In this document: piece after piece, positions 32,428 through 40,967 of the stretch
Numbering within the stretch: the first letter of the stretch is position 1
How the letters are laid out: each line of letters opens with the position of its first letter
Assembly: GCA_942491105.1 (NCBI GenBank)
Contig: CALNZX010000010.1
Location: 124,001-188,000, forward strand
Length of the DNA: 64,000 nt
Source of the DNA: JBBEAM01 sp942491105
Lineage (GTDB): Bacteria; Pseudomonadota; Alphaproteobacteria; Kiloniellales; DSM-21159
Direction: 5' to 3'
Notes under the pieces: generated by a model
What the model was told of the DNA's origin: nothing
What the model saw: the letters and a program-made list of their open reading frames with translations, nothing else
Databases searched by the model: none
Position numbers and translations under genes: made by a program

Positions 32428-32784
32428 ATGAAACACTTTCTACGCGGGCTTGCGGGGGCACTTCCCGCTGTGGCGGTGCTCTGTCTCGCGGGGCCCGCCT
32501 TCGCGGGCGGCGGGACGATGATTCTCGGGGACCCTGAGGCGGGCCGGGTGCTGGCCGAGGAGAACTGCGCCGGCTGCCATGCCATCGGCGCGGTAGGGGA
32601 AAGTCCCGCCAAGGACGCGCCGCCGATGCGCCGCTTTCATGAAAACTGGCCGATCGAGACCCTGGGCGAGGCGCTGGCCGAGGGGATGGTGGTCGGCCAC
32701 TCCAAGCCGCAGATGCCGGCCTTCCAGTTCCTGCCCGAGGATATCGACGATCTACTGGCCTACATCGAGCGTTTGTCGAACTAA
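32428..32784 (+). CDS. Monohaem c-type cytochrome
   Basis: 118 residues with a signal peptide (ALPAVAVLCLAGPAFA) and a single haem site C47-A-G-C50-H51; the sixth ligand is probably Met in SKPQMPAFQF. Class I cytochrome c that would carry electrons in the periplasm. ATG 32428 is chosen because GAGGG precedes it; ATG 32413 in frame would add five residues. It stands alone on the plus strand, divergent from the acyl-CoA ligase. Confidence 0.88.
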   Translation: MKHFLRGLAGALPAVAVLCLAGPAFAGGGTMILGDPEAGRVLAEENCAGCHAIGAVGESPAKDAPPMRRFHENWPIETLGEALAEGMVVGHSKPQMPAFQFLPEDIDDLLAYIERLSN

Positions 32785-32882
32785 CCCGCGAGCCAGCTTG
32801 GGCGGAGAGGCCGGTTGCTTCGGGCCGCGCCGTTTGGGCCGGGCGATAATCGGCGCGGTTCTTCGGCAAGAAGGAGACAGCC

Positions 32883-33329
32883 ATGGCCATCCACGAACTC
32901 TACGTCTATCTGCGCGCCGCGGACGCCGAGGCGGCGGTCGCCTATTACAAGCAGGCTTTCGGCGCGACCGAGCTGTTCCGCCTGACCGAGCCGGGCGGCC
33001 GCATCGGCCATGTCGAGCTGGATTTCGATGGTACCACCGTGATGCTCTCGGCCGCCTTTCCCGAGTTCGGGATTCACGCGCCGGACCCCGAGGCCCCGAG
33101 CAGCTTCGGCATCCACCTGCATGTCGACGACGCCGACGCGGCCATGGAGCGGGCCCTCGCCGCCGGCGGCACGCTGGTCCGCGCGCCGCAGGATCAATTC
33201 TATGGCGAGCGCTCGGGAACCCTGCGCGACCCCTTCGGTTACGATTGGATTATCGGCCATTCCATCGAGGAGCTGGAACCCGAGGAGATGCAGCGCCGCT
33301 ACGATGCGATGATGGCCGGGGAATGCTGA
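32883..33329 (+). CDS. VOC-superfamily protein (PhnB/glyoxalase-like)
   Basis: 148 residues built of two beta-alpha-beta-beta-beta modules: AIHELYVYLRAADAEAAVAYY then FGIHLHVDDADAAMERALAAGG, ending with RDPFGYDWIIGHSIEELEPEEM, typical of PhnB-like VOC proteins. No assigned reaction; the metal-ligand set is incomplete compared with glyoxalase I. AAGGAGACAGCC precedes the ATG. Followed 27 bases later by the TfoX-N gene. Confidence 0.82.
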   Translation: MAIHELYVYLRAADAEAAVAYYKQAFGATELFRLTEPGGRIGHVELDFDGTTVMLSAAFPEFGIHAPDPEAPSSFGIHLHVDDADAAMERALAAGGTLVRAPQDQFYGERSGTLRDPFGYDWIIGHSIEELEPEEMQRRYDAMMAGEC

Positions 33330-33356
33330 GCCGACTACCGACGCTGGAGCGCTGAC

Positions 33357-33773
33357 ATGGCGGTGAAGGGCAACGAAACCTCCGGGGTGAACCCCCAGTT
33401 CCGGGACTATCTGCTGGAGATGCTCGCGCCGCTCGGGCCGGTCGGCTCCAAGCGCTTTTTCAGCGGCAGCGGCCTGCTCTACGACACCACCATCTTCGGC
33501 TTCATCATGGGCGATACGGTCTACTTCCGGGTCGACGACTCCACCCGGCCGCGCTTCGAGGCGGCCGGCGCCAAGCCCTTCGACTACAACACCAGCAAAC
33601 GCAAGGTGGTGGTCCAGGCCTACTACGAGCTTCCGGCCGAGCTGCTCGACGACCCCGAAGCCCTGATCGACTGGGCCCGCGACGCCGTCGCCGTGGCCCA
33701 GAAGGTCGAGGCGGCCAAGCGGGCCAAGGGGAAAACCGCGAAATCTCGGGGAAAAGCCCGGCCAAGCGCTTGA
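33357..33773 (+). CDS. TfoX N-terminal domain protein
   Basis: 138 residues. The TfoX-N fold is recognised by FRDYLLEMLAPLGPVGSKRFFSG, GLLYDTTIFGFIMGDTVYFRVD and FDYNTSKRKVVVQAYYELPAEL. The C-terminus is Lys/Ala-rich. TfoX/Sxy regulate competence in gammaproteobacteria, but single-domain alphaproteobacterial homologues have no proven role. It ends 39 bases before the tRNA gene. Confidence 0.85.
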   Translation: MAVKGNETSGVNPQFRDYLLEMLAPLGPVGSKRFFSGSGLLYDTTIFGFIMGDTVYFRVDDSTRPRFEAAGAKPFDYNTSKRKVVVQAYYELPAELLDDPEALIDWARDAVAVAQKVEAAKRAKGKTAKSRGKARPSA

Positions 33774-33812
33774 CAGCGCGGGGCGAAAGCCCATAAATGC
33801 GGCTCTTTCCGG

Positions 33813-33889
33813 GGCGGAGTAGCTCAGCTGGTTAGAGCAGCGGAATCATAATCCGCGTGTCGGGGGTTCGAGTCCCTCCTCCGCTACCA
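33813..33889 (+). tRNA. tRNA-Met (CAT), probably elongator
   Basis: A 77-base cloverleaf: acceptor GGCGGAG/CTCCGCT, D-arm GCTC/GAGC, anticodon stem GCGGA/TCCGC with loop ATCATAA (anticodon CAT 33847-33849), variable loop GTGTC, T-arm with TTCGAGT, discriminator A and encoded CCA. The pattern resembles elongator tRNA-Met of alphaproteobacteria; tRNA-Ile2 with lysidine at C34 has the same anticodon and is the alternative. The initiator is unlikely because the first acceptor pair is G-T rather than an unpaired C-A and the anticodon stem lacks three G-C pairs at the loop. Confidence 0.93.
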
Positions 33890-33919
33890 AATCCTCCGAA
33901 AATTTTTCCAGAACTGCAT

Positions 33920-36520
33920 CTACTGCCGCATCGGGTGACCGGGCGGGTAGAGCAAGCGGCGCACCGCGACATCGTAGGGGTGCAGCCGGCTGCTGAAGGA
34001 GGTGAGGCAGGAGCTGTCGCCGATGTTGAAGTTCTCCTCGGTGCAGTTCCGGACGCAGTAGGTGTACTCCTGCTGGAACATCTCCGCAGTGCACTGGAGG
34101 CCGGCCTGCGGCGGCGGCCGAAAGTGCCCATTCACCGCCTCGTCGCGCCAGGCCGTCAGCTCCTGGTCGAGGCTCGCCTGCTCCTGCAACACCTCGGCGA
34201 TCTCAGCCTCGATCTCGGCGAGGCGGGTCTTCTTCTCCTCGACCCTCGCGCGCTCGCGGGCGTTGAGCGGCAGCCGCCCATCGCCCTTGAAGACCAGCGG
34301 CGGCACGGGATCGAAGTACTCGCCGAAGTGGGAGACGATCTCGCCGCTGTTGGTGTTCTCGTAGTAGTAGACCTTCCGCCCGCGTTCGGCGTCGGCAATC
34401 TCCTCCGCCAAGGTTCCGCGCTCGGCCATCAGCGCCTCGGCCTCCTCCTCGGACTGCCGCCGGGCCAGCAGGGCCGCGGCGTAGTTGTTCTCGGTCACCT
34501 GCCGGTTGGTCTCCAGCAGCCAGGCGTTAAAGTCCTGCCCCGCGCTCTTGGCTTCGCAGCGCGCCAGGCAGGCTTCGGTCTTATTCCAATGATCGAGCAG
34601 GCACTCGTAGCGCCCCGCCAGTTCGCGGCATTCCGCCCGCTCGGCTTCCGGCAGGCGCTCGCAGGCCGGATGAGGCTCGGCGAGGCTTGCGCCCTCGCAG
34701 CCGGCGAAGGGCTCGGAGCGCGCCACCGGCTGGACGGTGATCTCCGCCACTTGAGGCTCCGGCTCGTCGGCGGCAGCGACCATGTCTTCGATCTCGCCGA
34801 GATTTTCAAGCCCCGCCCCGTCGGCGCTGGCGGCCTCACCCTCCGTGTCACCCGTCGCATCTTGCGGCTCAACTGCGCCGTCCTCCGGCGGCGCGGCGCC
34901 ATCGGTGACCTCGGTTCCCGGAAAGAGCGGGGCGGGCTCCAGTGGCTGCAGCGGGATCTCGACGATCGTCGGAGGTTCGGGAATCATGACTTCCGGAGGC
35001 TCCACGACGGGCGTGCCTCCGCCAGCCATTTCCGGATCCTCGGGGTCGTCGGCCGGATTCACTTCGGCTTCTGGGGCGGGCTCTTCGGGCAAGCCCGCGC
35101 CGTCGGCGCCTGGCGCCGGCCCGCTTTCCGCGGGCTCTTCGTTTTGCGGTGTGTCGCGGTCGGTCTCCGGCTCTTCGGGCGGCTCGACCGGCGGCAGGCC
35201 GGCACCCCTGACCGTCACGCAGAACTTGACATGGCAGGCCATTAGGTCGGCCAGGATCGCCTTGCGCTTGGCGCGCAGGTCGGCGACCAGCTTGCGTTGC
35301 GGCGGCAGATTGCGGCTAAGGTTCACCGCTATCCTGGCCGCCGCGATGTAGTCGAGATAAATCTGCGCCCGCGCCTCCTCGCGCTGCCGGCCGACCTCCT
35401 CCTCGGAGACGTAGTCGCCGCCGAGCAGATAGCCGAGCAGCCCGGAGGCCGCGGCGCTGCCCGGCTTGTAGGCGTAGTTGTAACCGAGACGCATGAACCA
35501 GTTGGCCGTCCAGCCCGCCATCATCTTGGCGCGGCCGCCGAAGGTCTCCGGCATGCGTCTCTCGACTTCGGCCCAGGTTGGCGGCGGATAATGGTAATGG
35601 CCGACGACGGGGTCGAAGGGTTCTCCGTTGAGATCAAGGCCGAATGACCCGCCAAGTTCATCGCTAAGGCGCTCGCGCTCCTCGTTGTCCCGCTGACGCA
35701 GCAGATCCTTGAAATCCTTGTAGTAGCGGGCCTGAAGTAGGGAGACGACGCGGACCAGGCGTTCGCTGGAATCGCGCTCCGGATCGATCTTTAGATCGTC
35801 GAAGGCGGTTGCGTAGCTGCGCAATTGCGCTTCCATATGGTCGAGCGCCCGCTGCGCATTGTAGAGCTCGGCGTTGACCGGGCGCAGGCGCTGGAGATGG
35901 CTGCTGCAGGCCTCGCAGGTCAATGGCTCGCCGGGATACGCGCGCGCCGGCACTTCGTAGCCGCCGGGAGGGATGATCGGCGTCATCTTTTCCGGTGGCA
36001 CGCAGGCGTCGAAGCAGTCCGCGGCCTGTATGGACATCGTGGCGAGATCGGCGCGCGCCGCCGCGAGCGCATTCTGGAGGTCCTTCGCTTCCGGACTGTC
36101 GTCGCCGGAAATCTGCGCCGCCTGCCGCGCCATCTCCTCCAGCTGGACGACGTTCTCCCGGGTGAAGACCATCATCTCGAGCAGCAGGCGGCAGCTTTCG
36201 CAGAGCAAACTCTGGGATTTGGCATCGGCGGACGGCAGCGGCGCGCCGGGATCGAAGTCTTCCAGGCCTTTGTAGGCCTCGGCGTACTCCGGGCTGAACA
36301 TCAGCGGGGCGCTGTCCTGGCCGCCCTTTTCCATGACTCGCTCGACCTGGTGGCGCAGCCCGTCCTCGATGGCGTTCCCGCTCGCGTTGCTCTCCGGTCG
36401 GGCGTAGTCGTAGTAGTCGCCGTCTTGCGCGGCAGCCGGCGCGGCGAGCACCGCCGTTAGGAGGAGCAGCGGCAGGGCGAGAACGGCGGACCAAGTCCGG
36501 TACTGCGCGATTTTCAACAT
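33920..36520 (-). CDS. Large secreted cysteine-rich protein of unknown function
   Basis: 866 residues. Signal peptide to about residue 31 (LLLLTAVLAAPAAAQ). N-terminal part: CxxC pairs C107/C110 and C202/C205, C169/C173, with helical segments. Residues 330-390 contain a Trp/Tyr/Gly-rich stretch, and 440-605 is a disordered Pro/Glu-rich linker. C-terminal part: ten cysteines (608, 620, 631, 640, 651, 655, 810, 822, 826, 838), with a strongly predicted coiled coil at about 685-790. Eighteen cysteines in an exported protein suggest disulfides or metal binding. I do not recognise a family. It follows the VWA gene by 42 bases on the same strand, so the two probably form an envelope system. Confidence 0.75.
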   Translation of the reverse strand: MLKIAQYRTWSAVLALPLLLLTAVLAAPAAAQDGDYYDYARPESNASGNAIEDGLRHQVERVMEKGGQDSAPLMFSPEYAEAYKGLEDFDPGAPLPSADAKSQSLLCESCRLLLEMMVFTRENVVQLEEMARQAAQISGDDSPEAKDLQNALAAARADLATMSIQAADCFDACVPPEKMTPIIPPGGYEVPARAYPGEPLTCEACSSHLQRLRPVNAELYNAQRALDHMEAQLRSYATAFDDLKIDPERDSSERLVRVVSLLQARYYKDFKDLLRQRDNEERERLSDELGGSFGLDLNGEPFDPVVGHYHYPPPTWAEVERRMPETFGGRAKMMAGWTANWFMRLGYNYAYKPGSAAASGLLGYLLGGDYVSEEEVGRQREEARAQIYLDYIAAARIAVNLSRNLPPQRKLVADLRAKRKAILADLMACHVKFCVTVRGAGLPPVEPPEEPETDRDTPQNEEPAESGPAPGADGAGLPEEPAPEAEVNPADDPEDPEMAGGGTPVVEPPEVMIPEPPTIVEIPLQPLEPAPLFPGTEVTDGAAPPEDGAVEPQDATGDTEGEAASADGAGLENLGEIEDMVAAADEPEPQVAEITVQPVARSEPFAGCEGASLAEPHPACERLPEAERAECRELAGRYECLLDHWNKTEACLARCEAKSAGQDFNAWLLETNRQVTENNYAAALLARRQSEEEAEALMAERGTLAEEIADAERGRKVYYYENTNSGEIVSHFGEYFDPVPPLVFKGDGRLPLNARERARVEEKKTRLAEIEAEIAEVLQEQASLDQELTAWRDEAVNGHFRPPPQAGLQCTAEMFQQEYTYCVRNCTEENFNIGDSSCLTSFSSRLHPYDVAVRRLLYPPGHPMRQ

Positions 36521-36562
36521 GGGTCCTCTGCTCCTTCGCTGTCAGGCTCTAGGGCTGCGGTG

Positions 36563-38290
36563 TCACTCCATGGTCAGCACATGTTGCTGCTCGTCTCCGG
36601 GGGCGACCTCGACCTCGGCCTCGGCGACTGCGTTGCCGTCGGCGGCGCGGATCACGTAGCGCCCGGCGTTCAGGGTCCAGACTGGGCTGACGCCGAAGGC
36701 GCTTCCAGCCGACACGCGCTCACCGGCCTCATCGAAGCGGAAGAGCGTCCAGGCGGGGTTGCCGGCAGTCACCTTGGTGGTCACCAGTGCGGCGTTGAGA
36801 TTGACCATGAGGTCGTGGCGGGTGTTCGCCTCGATAGTCACAGGAAGCTCGGCCGTGGCATGACCCCGGCTGACACGCAGAAGATGCGTGCCCGCCGGCA
36901 GCTCGAGCTCCGGGCGGCCCTCCGGGCTGGAGACGATTTGAGTCTCCTCGCCGTTGGCGTCCGTCTGTATCACACGCCAGGTGATGTCGCCGACCAGGGG
37001 CCGGCCGCCCTCTGTCAGCACCGCGACCGGCACCAGGGTGCCGGATTCGAGCACGACCTCGACGTCGAGCAGGTCGCCGGGCGCGATCTCGAAGGCGGTC
37101 TTGCCGCCGACCACGCCGAGCTGCGCCGCGAGTGTGTAGCTGCCCGCCGGCATAACGATCTCGGGGTTGTTTTCGAGCAGGGATAGCAGCGCCGTGCTGG
37201 TATCCGAGGAGCCGCCTGCGCCCAGCAGAGTCCAGTTTAGCGCGCCCTCGACAGCTTCGCTGGCGCCGCTGCGGAAAGCCCGGGCCGAGACGATTCCGGC
37301 ATTCAGGATGACCTGGACCTGCTCAGGGCCGTCCTCGGTCACCTCGATGGCGGCTTCCGCGCTGGCAAGCCCGGCGGTGACCCGCGCGATATAGTTTCCT
37401 GGCTCCAGGTCGAATTTCGGCTGGGCGACGCTGTCCGTGGCTGCGGCAGACTCGCTGCCGTCTGCGGCGACGGCAAAAACGCTCCAGGTTGCGCCGCGCT
37501 CGACCACGGGGCCGCTCTCGGTTAGCAGCGCTTGAAAGGCAATGCCGCCGACCGGGGTCGGCGCCGCCTCCTGGGTCGTCCGCACGACCTGGCTCAGCGC
37601 ATCGCCGAGCGAAGCGGCGTCGGAGGCGGCGAGGAAGCGCCCGCCGGTGTTCTCCGCCATGCAGCTGAGCGCCTGCTGTTCCTCCTCGCTAAGATCGAAT
37701 CCGACGACATGGGCGGTGAAGTCCACCCCCGCGGCTTCAAGCTCCGCGGCCACGGCACAAGGGTCGGCGTTGCAGTTCTCCAATCCGTCGCTGACCAGGA
37801 TCACCGTCGCCTTGGTCTCGGCATAGCCAAGCTCGCGAGCGGCGCGGCGCACGGACTCAGACAGCGGGGTTTTGCCCAACGGCTTGATGCCGTTGACCGC
37901 CGCGACGATGGCCTCGGGCGAGCCCTGGCCGACAGGGATCAGGGTCTGGATGTCCTGGCAGTTGCCTTCCTCGCGGTGGCCATAGGCCATCAGACCCATG
38001 TCCATCTCCCCGTCGAGGCCGGAGAACAGGCCGGCGACGGTCTCCCGCGCGATTTGGATTTTCGCAACCTCGTCGATCTGCCCCCACATGGAGCCCGAGG
38101 CGTCGAGCACTAGCATTACCTTGCCGACCTCGCGGGGTTCGTCCTGGGCGGCTGCCGGCGGCGCCGCTTGCAGAGAACTCACGACGGCAAGCAGCGCCAG
38201 GATGGCGGAACGAAACAGGAGGCTCGAAAAGCGATGATGGCTTCGGCCTCCGTGCCTGGCCGCGCCGCGCCCCTTCCTGAATGCTCCCAT
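36563..38290 (-). CDS. Exported von Willebrand factor A protein with C-terminal beta-repeat modules
   Basis: 575 residues from ATG 38290 (GGGAGAGG upstream); longer in-frame starts exist but lack a ribosome binding site. A signal peptide or anchor ends near residue 48. The VWA domain begins VMLVLDASGSMWGQ with the MIDAS motif D63-A-S-G-S67; TPLSESVRRAA and VSDGLENC complete it. After the VWA domain come about four related beta-sandwich repeats of roughly 85-95 residues, each ending in a (L/P)G.Y....AG.A.A...V pattern (GNYIARVTAGLASAEAAIEV, GSYTLAAQLGVV, GTHLLRVSRGHATAELPVTI, GRYVIRAADGNAVAEAEVEV). MIDAS proteins bind a partner through Mg; the downstream cysteine-rich protein is the obvious candidate. 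Confidence 0.82.
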   Translation of the reverse strand: MGAFRKGRGAARHGGRSHHRFSSLLFRSAILALLAVVSSLQAAPPAAAQDEPREVGKVMLVLDASGSMWGQIDEVAKIQIARETVAGLFSGLDGEMDMGLMAYGHREEGNCQDIQTLIPVGQGSPEAIVAAVNGIKPLGKTPLSESVRRAARELGYAETKATVILVSDGLENCNADPCAVAAELEAAGVDFTAHVVGFDLSEEEQQALSCMAENTGGRFLAASDAASLGDALSQVVRTTQEAAPTPVGGIAFQALLTESGPVVERGATWSVFAVAADGSESAAATDSVAQPKFDLEPGNYIARVTAGLASAEAAIEVTEDGPEQVQVILNAGIVSARAFRSGASEAVEGALNWTLLGAGGSSDTSTALLSLLENNPEIVMPAGSYTLAAQLGVVGGKTAFEIAPGDLLDVEVVLESGTLVPVAVLTEGGRPLVGDITWRVIQTDANGEETQIVSSPEGRPELELPAGTHLLRVSRGHATAELPVTIEANTRHDLMVNLNAALVTTKVTAGNPAWTLFRFDEAGERVSAGSAFGVSPVWTLNAGRYVIRAADGNAVAEAEVEVAPGDEQQHVLTME

Positions 38291-38455
38291 GTCCGGCCTC
38301 TCCCGTATTCTTTTTCCGGCGACAGTTTCGAGAGCCGCCGCGCGCAGCGCGACGGTCAGCTTCGTCCTCGTTCTGTCTTCTTGAGTCCCCCGAGTTGCCG
38401 CCACCCTCCGCTGAAATCATAACTCCTGAGCAAGCGGCGTCAACGCGGGCAGGCA

Positions 38456-39700
38456 CTAGGCGGTTGCTAAGGTCAATTTCTTCAACGTTTTATCGATCTC
38501 CGCCTCGGTGTTGTAATGCGCCATGCCGATGCGCACGACGCCCTCGTCCTCGGGGATGGCGAGCTGGCGGACTACCTCCAGGGCGTAGTTGTGGCCGGAC
38601 CAGAGAAAGATGCCCTGCTCGGCCAGGGCGGCGGCGATCTCCGCCGGTTTGCGCGTGGCGTGGCGGATCGAGACCGTGGGAACGCGGCGAGCGGTTTCGT
38701 TGGGGTTGGACACCCCGAGGACCTCGATCCCAGGAATGTCCTTGAGGCCGGCCAGCAGCTGCCGGGTCAGGGCCGCCTCGTGGTCCTCCATGACGGCATA
38801 GGCGGTGGCGATTTTCTCGCGCCGCGTCCCCGTGGCGCCGCAGGCCTCGCCCAGCCAGGCGAAGTAGTCCACCGTAGCGGTCAGCCCGGCTAGCAGTTCG
38901 ATCTGTGGCGTTCCGGTCTCGAACTTGACCGGCAGCTCCTCGCCGACGCAGCGGCACTTGTAGGCGTGCAGCTCCTCGAGCAGGGCCTTGCGGCCCCAGG
39001 CGATGCCCAGGTGCGGCCCGAAGAACTTGTAGGACGAACAGAGCAGCAGGTCGCAGCCGATCTCCCGGACGTCGATCGGGCGGTGCGGCGCCGACTGCAC
39101 GGCATCGACCACGACCAGGGCCCCGGCGCGTTTGGCGATCGCGGTGAGCGCGGCGATATCGTTGACCGTGCCGAGCAGGTTGCTGGCGTGGTTGAGGGCG
39201 ACCAGACGGGTGCGCGGGGTTAGCGCGGCTTCCAGATCTTGCGGCTCCAGGCACCAGGACTCCCGGCTGAAGGGCAGCCAGCGGATCTCCAGGCCCTTGT
39301 CGGCGGCGATCTCCAGCCAGGGCGCGACGTCGCCCTCGTGGTCCATGCGGGTGACCAGGATCTCGTCGCCGGGCGCGAAGTCGCGGCAGAGGCTGCGCGA
39401 GAGGTGGAAATTCAGGCTCGTCATATTGGCGCCGATGACGATTTCCTCGGGGCTTTCGGCGCCGAGGAAGTCGGCCATGGCCCGGTGCGCCTCCTCGACC
39501 ACCGTGTCGGCGGCCCGGCTGGTGGGAAAGCAGCCGCCGAGATTGGCGTTGCTCTCGACCAGGCAGCGCGCGACCGCTTCGACCACCGCCTGCGGCACCT
39601 GGGTGCCGGCGGGGTTGTCCAGGTAGATACGGGGCCGGCCGCCGTCGGTCAGTGCGAGCGCGGGAAAGCGGCTGCGGATCTCGTCGAGGGGGTAGGGCAT
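38456..39700 (-). CDS. Cysteine-desulfurase-like class V aminotransferase (TIGR01976 type)
   Basis: 414 residues, PLP-dependent. PLP lysine in LLLCSSYKFFGPHLGIAWG; IYLDNPAGTQVPQAVVEAV at the start is typical of the SufS-like TIGR01976 group. The loop that carries the persulfide cysteine in SufS reads AALAEQGIFLWSGHNYALEV with no cysteine, so desulfuration by the usual mechanism is unlikely. Substrate unknown. Monocistronic, divergent from the PAP2 gene. Confidence 0.85.
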   Translation of the reverse strand: MPYPLDEIRSRFPALALTDGGRPRIYLDNPAGTQVPQAVVEAVARCLVESNANLGGCFPTSRAADTVVEEAHRAMADFLGAESPEEIVIGANMTSLNFHLSRSLCRDFAPGDEILVTRMDHEGDVAPWLEIAADKGLEIRWLPFSRESWCLEPQDLEAALTPRTRLVALNHASNLLGTVNDIAALTAIAKRAGALVVVDAVQSAPHRPIDVREIGCDLLLCSSYKFFGPHLGIAWGRKALLEELHAYKCRCVGEELPVKFETGTPQIELLAGLTATVDYFAWLGEACGATGTRREKIATAYAVMEDHEAALTRQLLAGLKDIPGIEVLGVSNPNETARRVPTVSIRHATRKPAEIAAALAEQGIFLWSGHNYALEVVRQLAIPEDEGVVRIGMAHYNTEAEIDKTLKKLTLATA

Positions 39701-39847
39701 GCTGCGGATTCTCTTCGGCTATGTGGCGGCCGGGCGATCTCACCACAGCTTGCCATCCCGGCGAAAGAGCCCTGAAGAACGCGGCCCGTTAAGCGGCTGG
39801 TAACCCTAACGATGCTACCCAACGCCCTGCATGGCGAAGAGGGTGGA

Positions 39848-40960
39848 ATGGTGGATTTGACGCAGAACGGTGCCGTTGCGGCCGCCTCCTCCTGGCGGGA
39901 GCGCTGCTCGGGCGTGGGCCGGGCGCTGCTGCAGGGGGTGGTGGAGCAGCGTCTCTTCATGGCCGCCGTCGTCTGCTACCTGCTCGCTTCCTACGCCGCG
40001 GCCCTGCTGGCTGGCGCGGGCGCGCATTTCACGATCTCCCTCTACAGCATGATCTGGGTGAAGCTGACGGGTGTGTTCGTCTTTATCGCCGTCTGCCTGG
40101 TTTACCCGGTTGGCGTGCTGCTGCTGGTCCGTCCGGCGCGTCCGCTGCGCCATATCTGGCAAGGCTGGCGCCGCCATTTCTTCAACATCGCGCGGATCAA
40201 GTACGCGCTGCCGGTGCTGGTCGTACTGCCGATCTTCATGTCCGGCTTCTCCTCGATGAAGGCGATGATTCCGGTTTTCGATCCCTACACCTGGGACCTG
40301 CCCATCGCGCAGCTCGACCGCGCGCTGCACGGCGGAGAGGATGCCTGGCGTCTGCTGCAGCCCTGGCTCGGTAAGCCGCTGATCACCCATGCGATCAACG
40401 TGGTCTACAATCTCTGGTTCTTCGTGATCTACGCCGTGACCCTGTGGCAGATCTTCCGCACTACGGATCAGCGCAGCCGCGCCCAGTACCTGCTCAGCTT
40501 CGTGCTGGCCTGGGGCGTCCTGGGGACGCTGATGGCGACGCTCTTCGCCTCGGGCGGGCCGGTCTACTACGTCCATTTCGCCGGCGGCGAGAACCCCTTC
40601 GCGCCGCTGATGGCCTATCTCTACGAGGTCGACGAGAGCTACTCGATCTGGGCGCTGCAGGCGCAGGAAATGCTGTGGCAGGCGCATAGCAGCAACGACC
40701 TGGCGGTTGGCGGCGGCATTTCCGCCATGCCCAGCCTGCACGTCGCCTGCGCCACGCTCTGCGCGCTGGTCGCCTGGCGCGCCAATCGCGCGCTGGCCTG
40801 GCTGATGATCGCCTTCGTCGCCGCGATCCTGCTGGGCTCGGTCCACCTCGGCTGGCATTACGCCGTGGATGGCTACGTCAGTCTTCTGCTGATGCCGCTG
40901 CTGTGGTGGCTGGCGGGGCGCCTGGTCGACCGCTGGGGTGGCCAGGCAGCCGCCGCCTAG
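39848..40960 (+). CDS. PAP2-superfamily membrane phosphatase / lipid transferase
   Basis: 370 residues with about six membrane helices. PAP2 motifs SAMPSLHVACATL and GSVHLGWHYAVDGYVS supply the two catalytic histidines and the aspartate. The architecture (long N-terminal helical part, late PSLH and H...D motifs) resembles the inositol-phosphorylceramide-synthase-like PAP2_3 group rather than undecaprenyl-pyrophosphate phosphatases. Substrate not known. ATG 39848 is preceded by GAGGGTGG; ATG 39812 in frame has no ribosome binding site. Confidence 0.82.
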   Translation: MVDLTQNGAVAAASSWRERCSGVGRALLQGVVEQRLFMAAVVCYLLASYAAALLAGAGAHFTISLYSMIWVKLTGVFVFIAVCLVYPVGVLLLVRPARPLRHIWQGWRRHFFNIARIKYALPVLVVLPIFMSGFSSMKAMIPVFDPYTWDLPIAQLDRALHGGEDAWRLLQPWLGKPLITHAINVVYNLWFFVIYAVTLWQIFRTTDQRSRAQYLLSFVLAWGVLGTLMATLFASGGPVYYVHFAGGENPFAPLMAYLYEVDESYSIWALQAQEMLWQAHSSNDLAVGGGISAMPSLHVACATLCALVAWRANRALAWLMIAFVAAILLGSVHLGWHYAVDGYVSLLLMPLLWWLAGRLVDRWGGQAAAA

Positions 40961-40967
40961 GCTGGGA

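Noticed and set aside
33813..33920. tRNA gene as an integration site of a mobile element
   Set aside because: No integrase, no repeat of the tRNA 3' end and no change in gene character downstream.
38456..39700. Third Fe-S cluster desulfurase
   Set aside because: It lacks a cysteine in the expected persulfide loop and belongs to the TIGR01976-type branch, so it is not called IscS or SufS.
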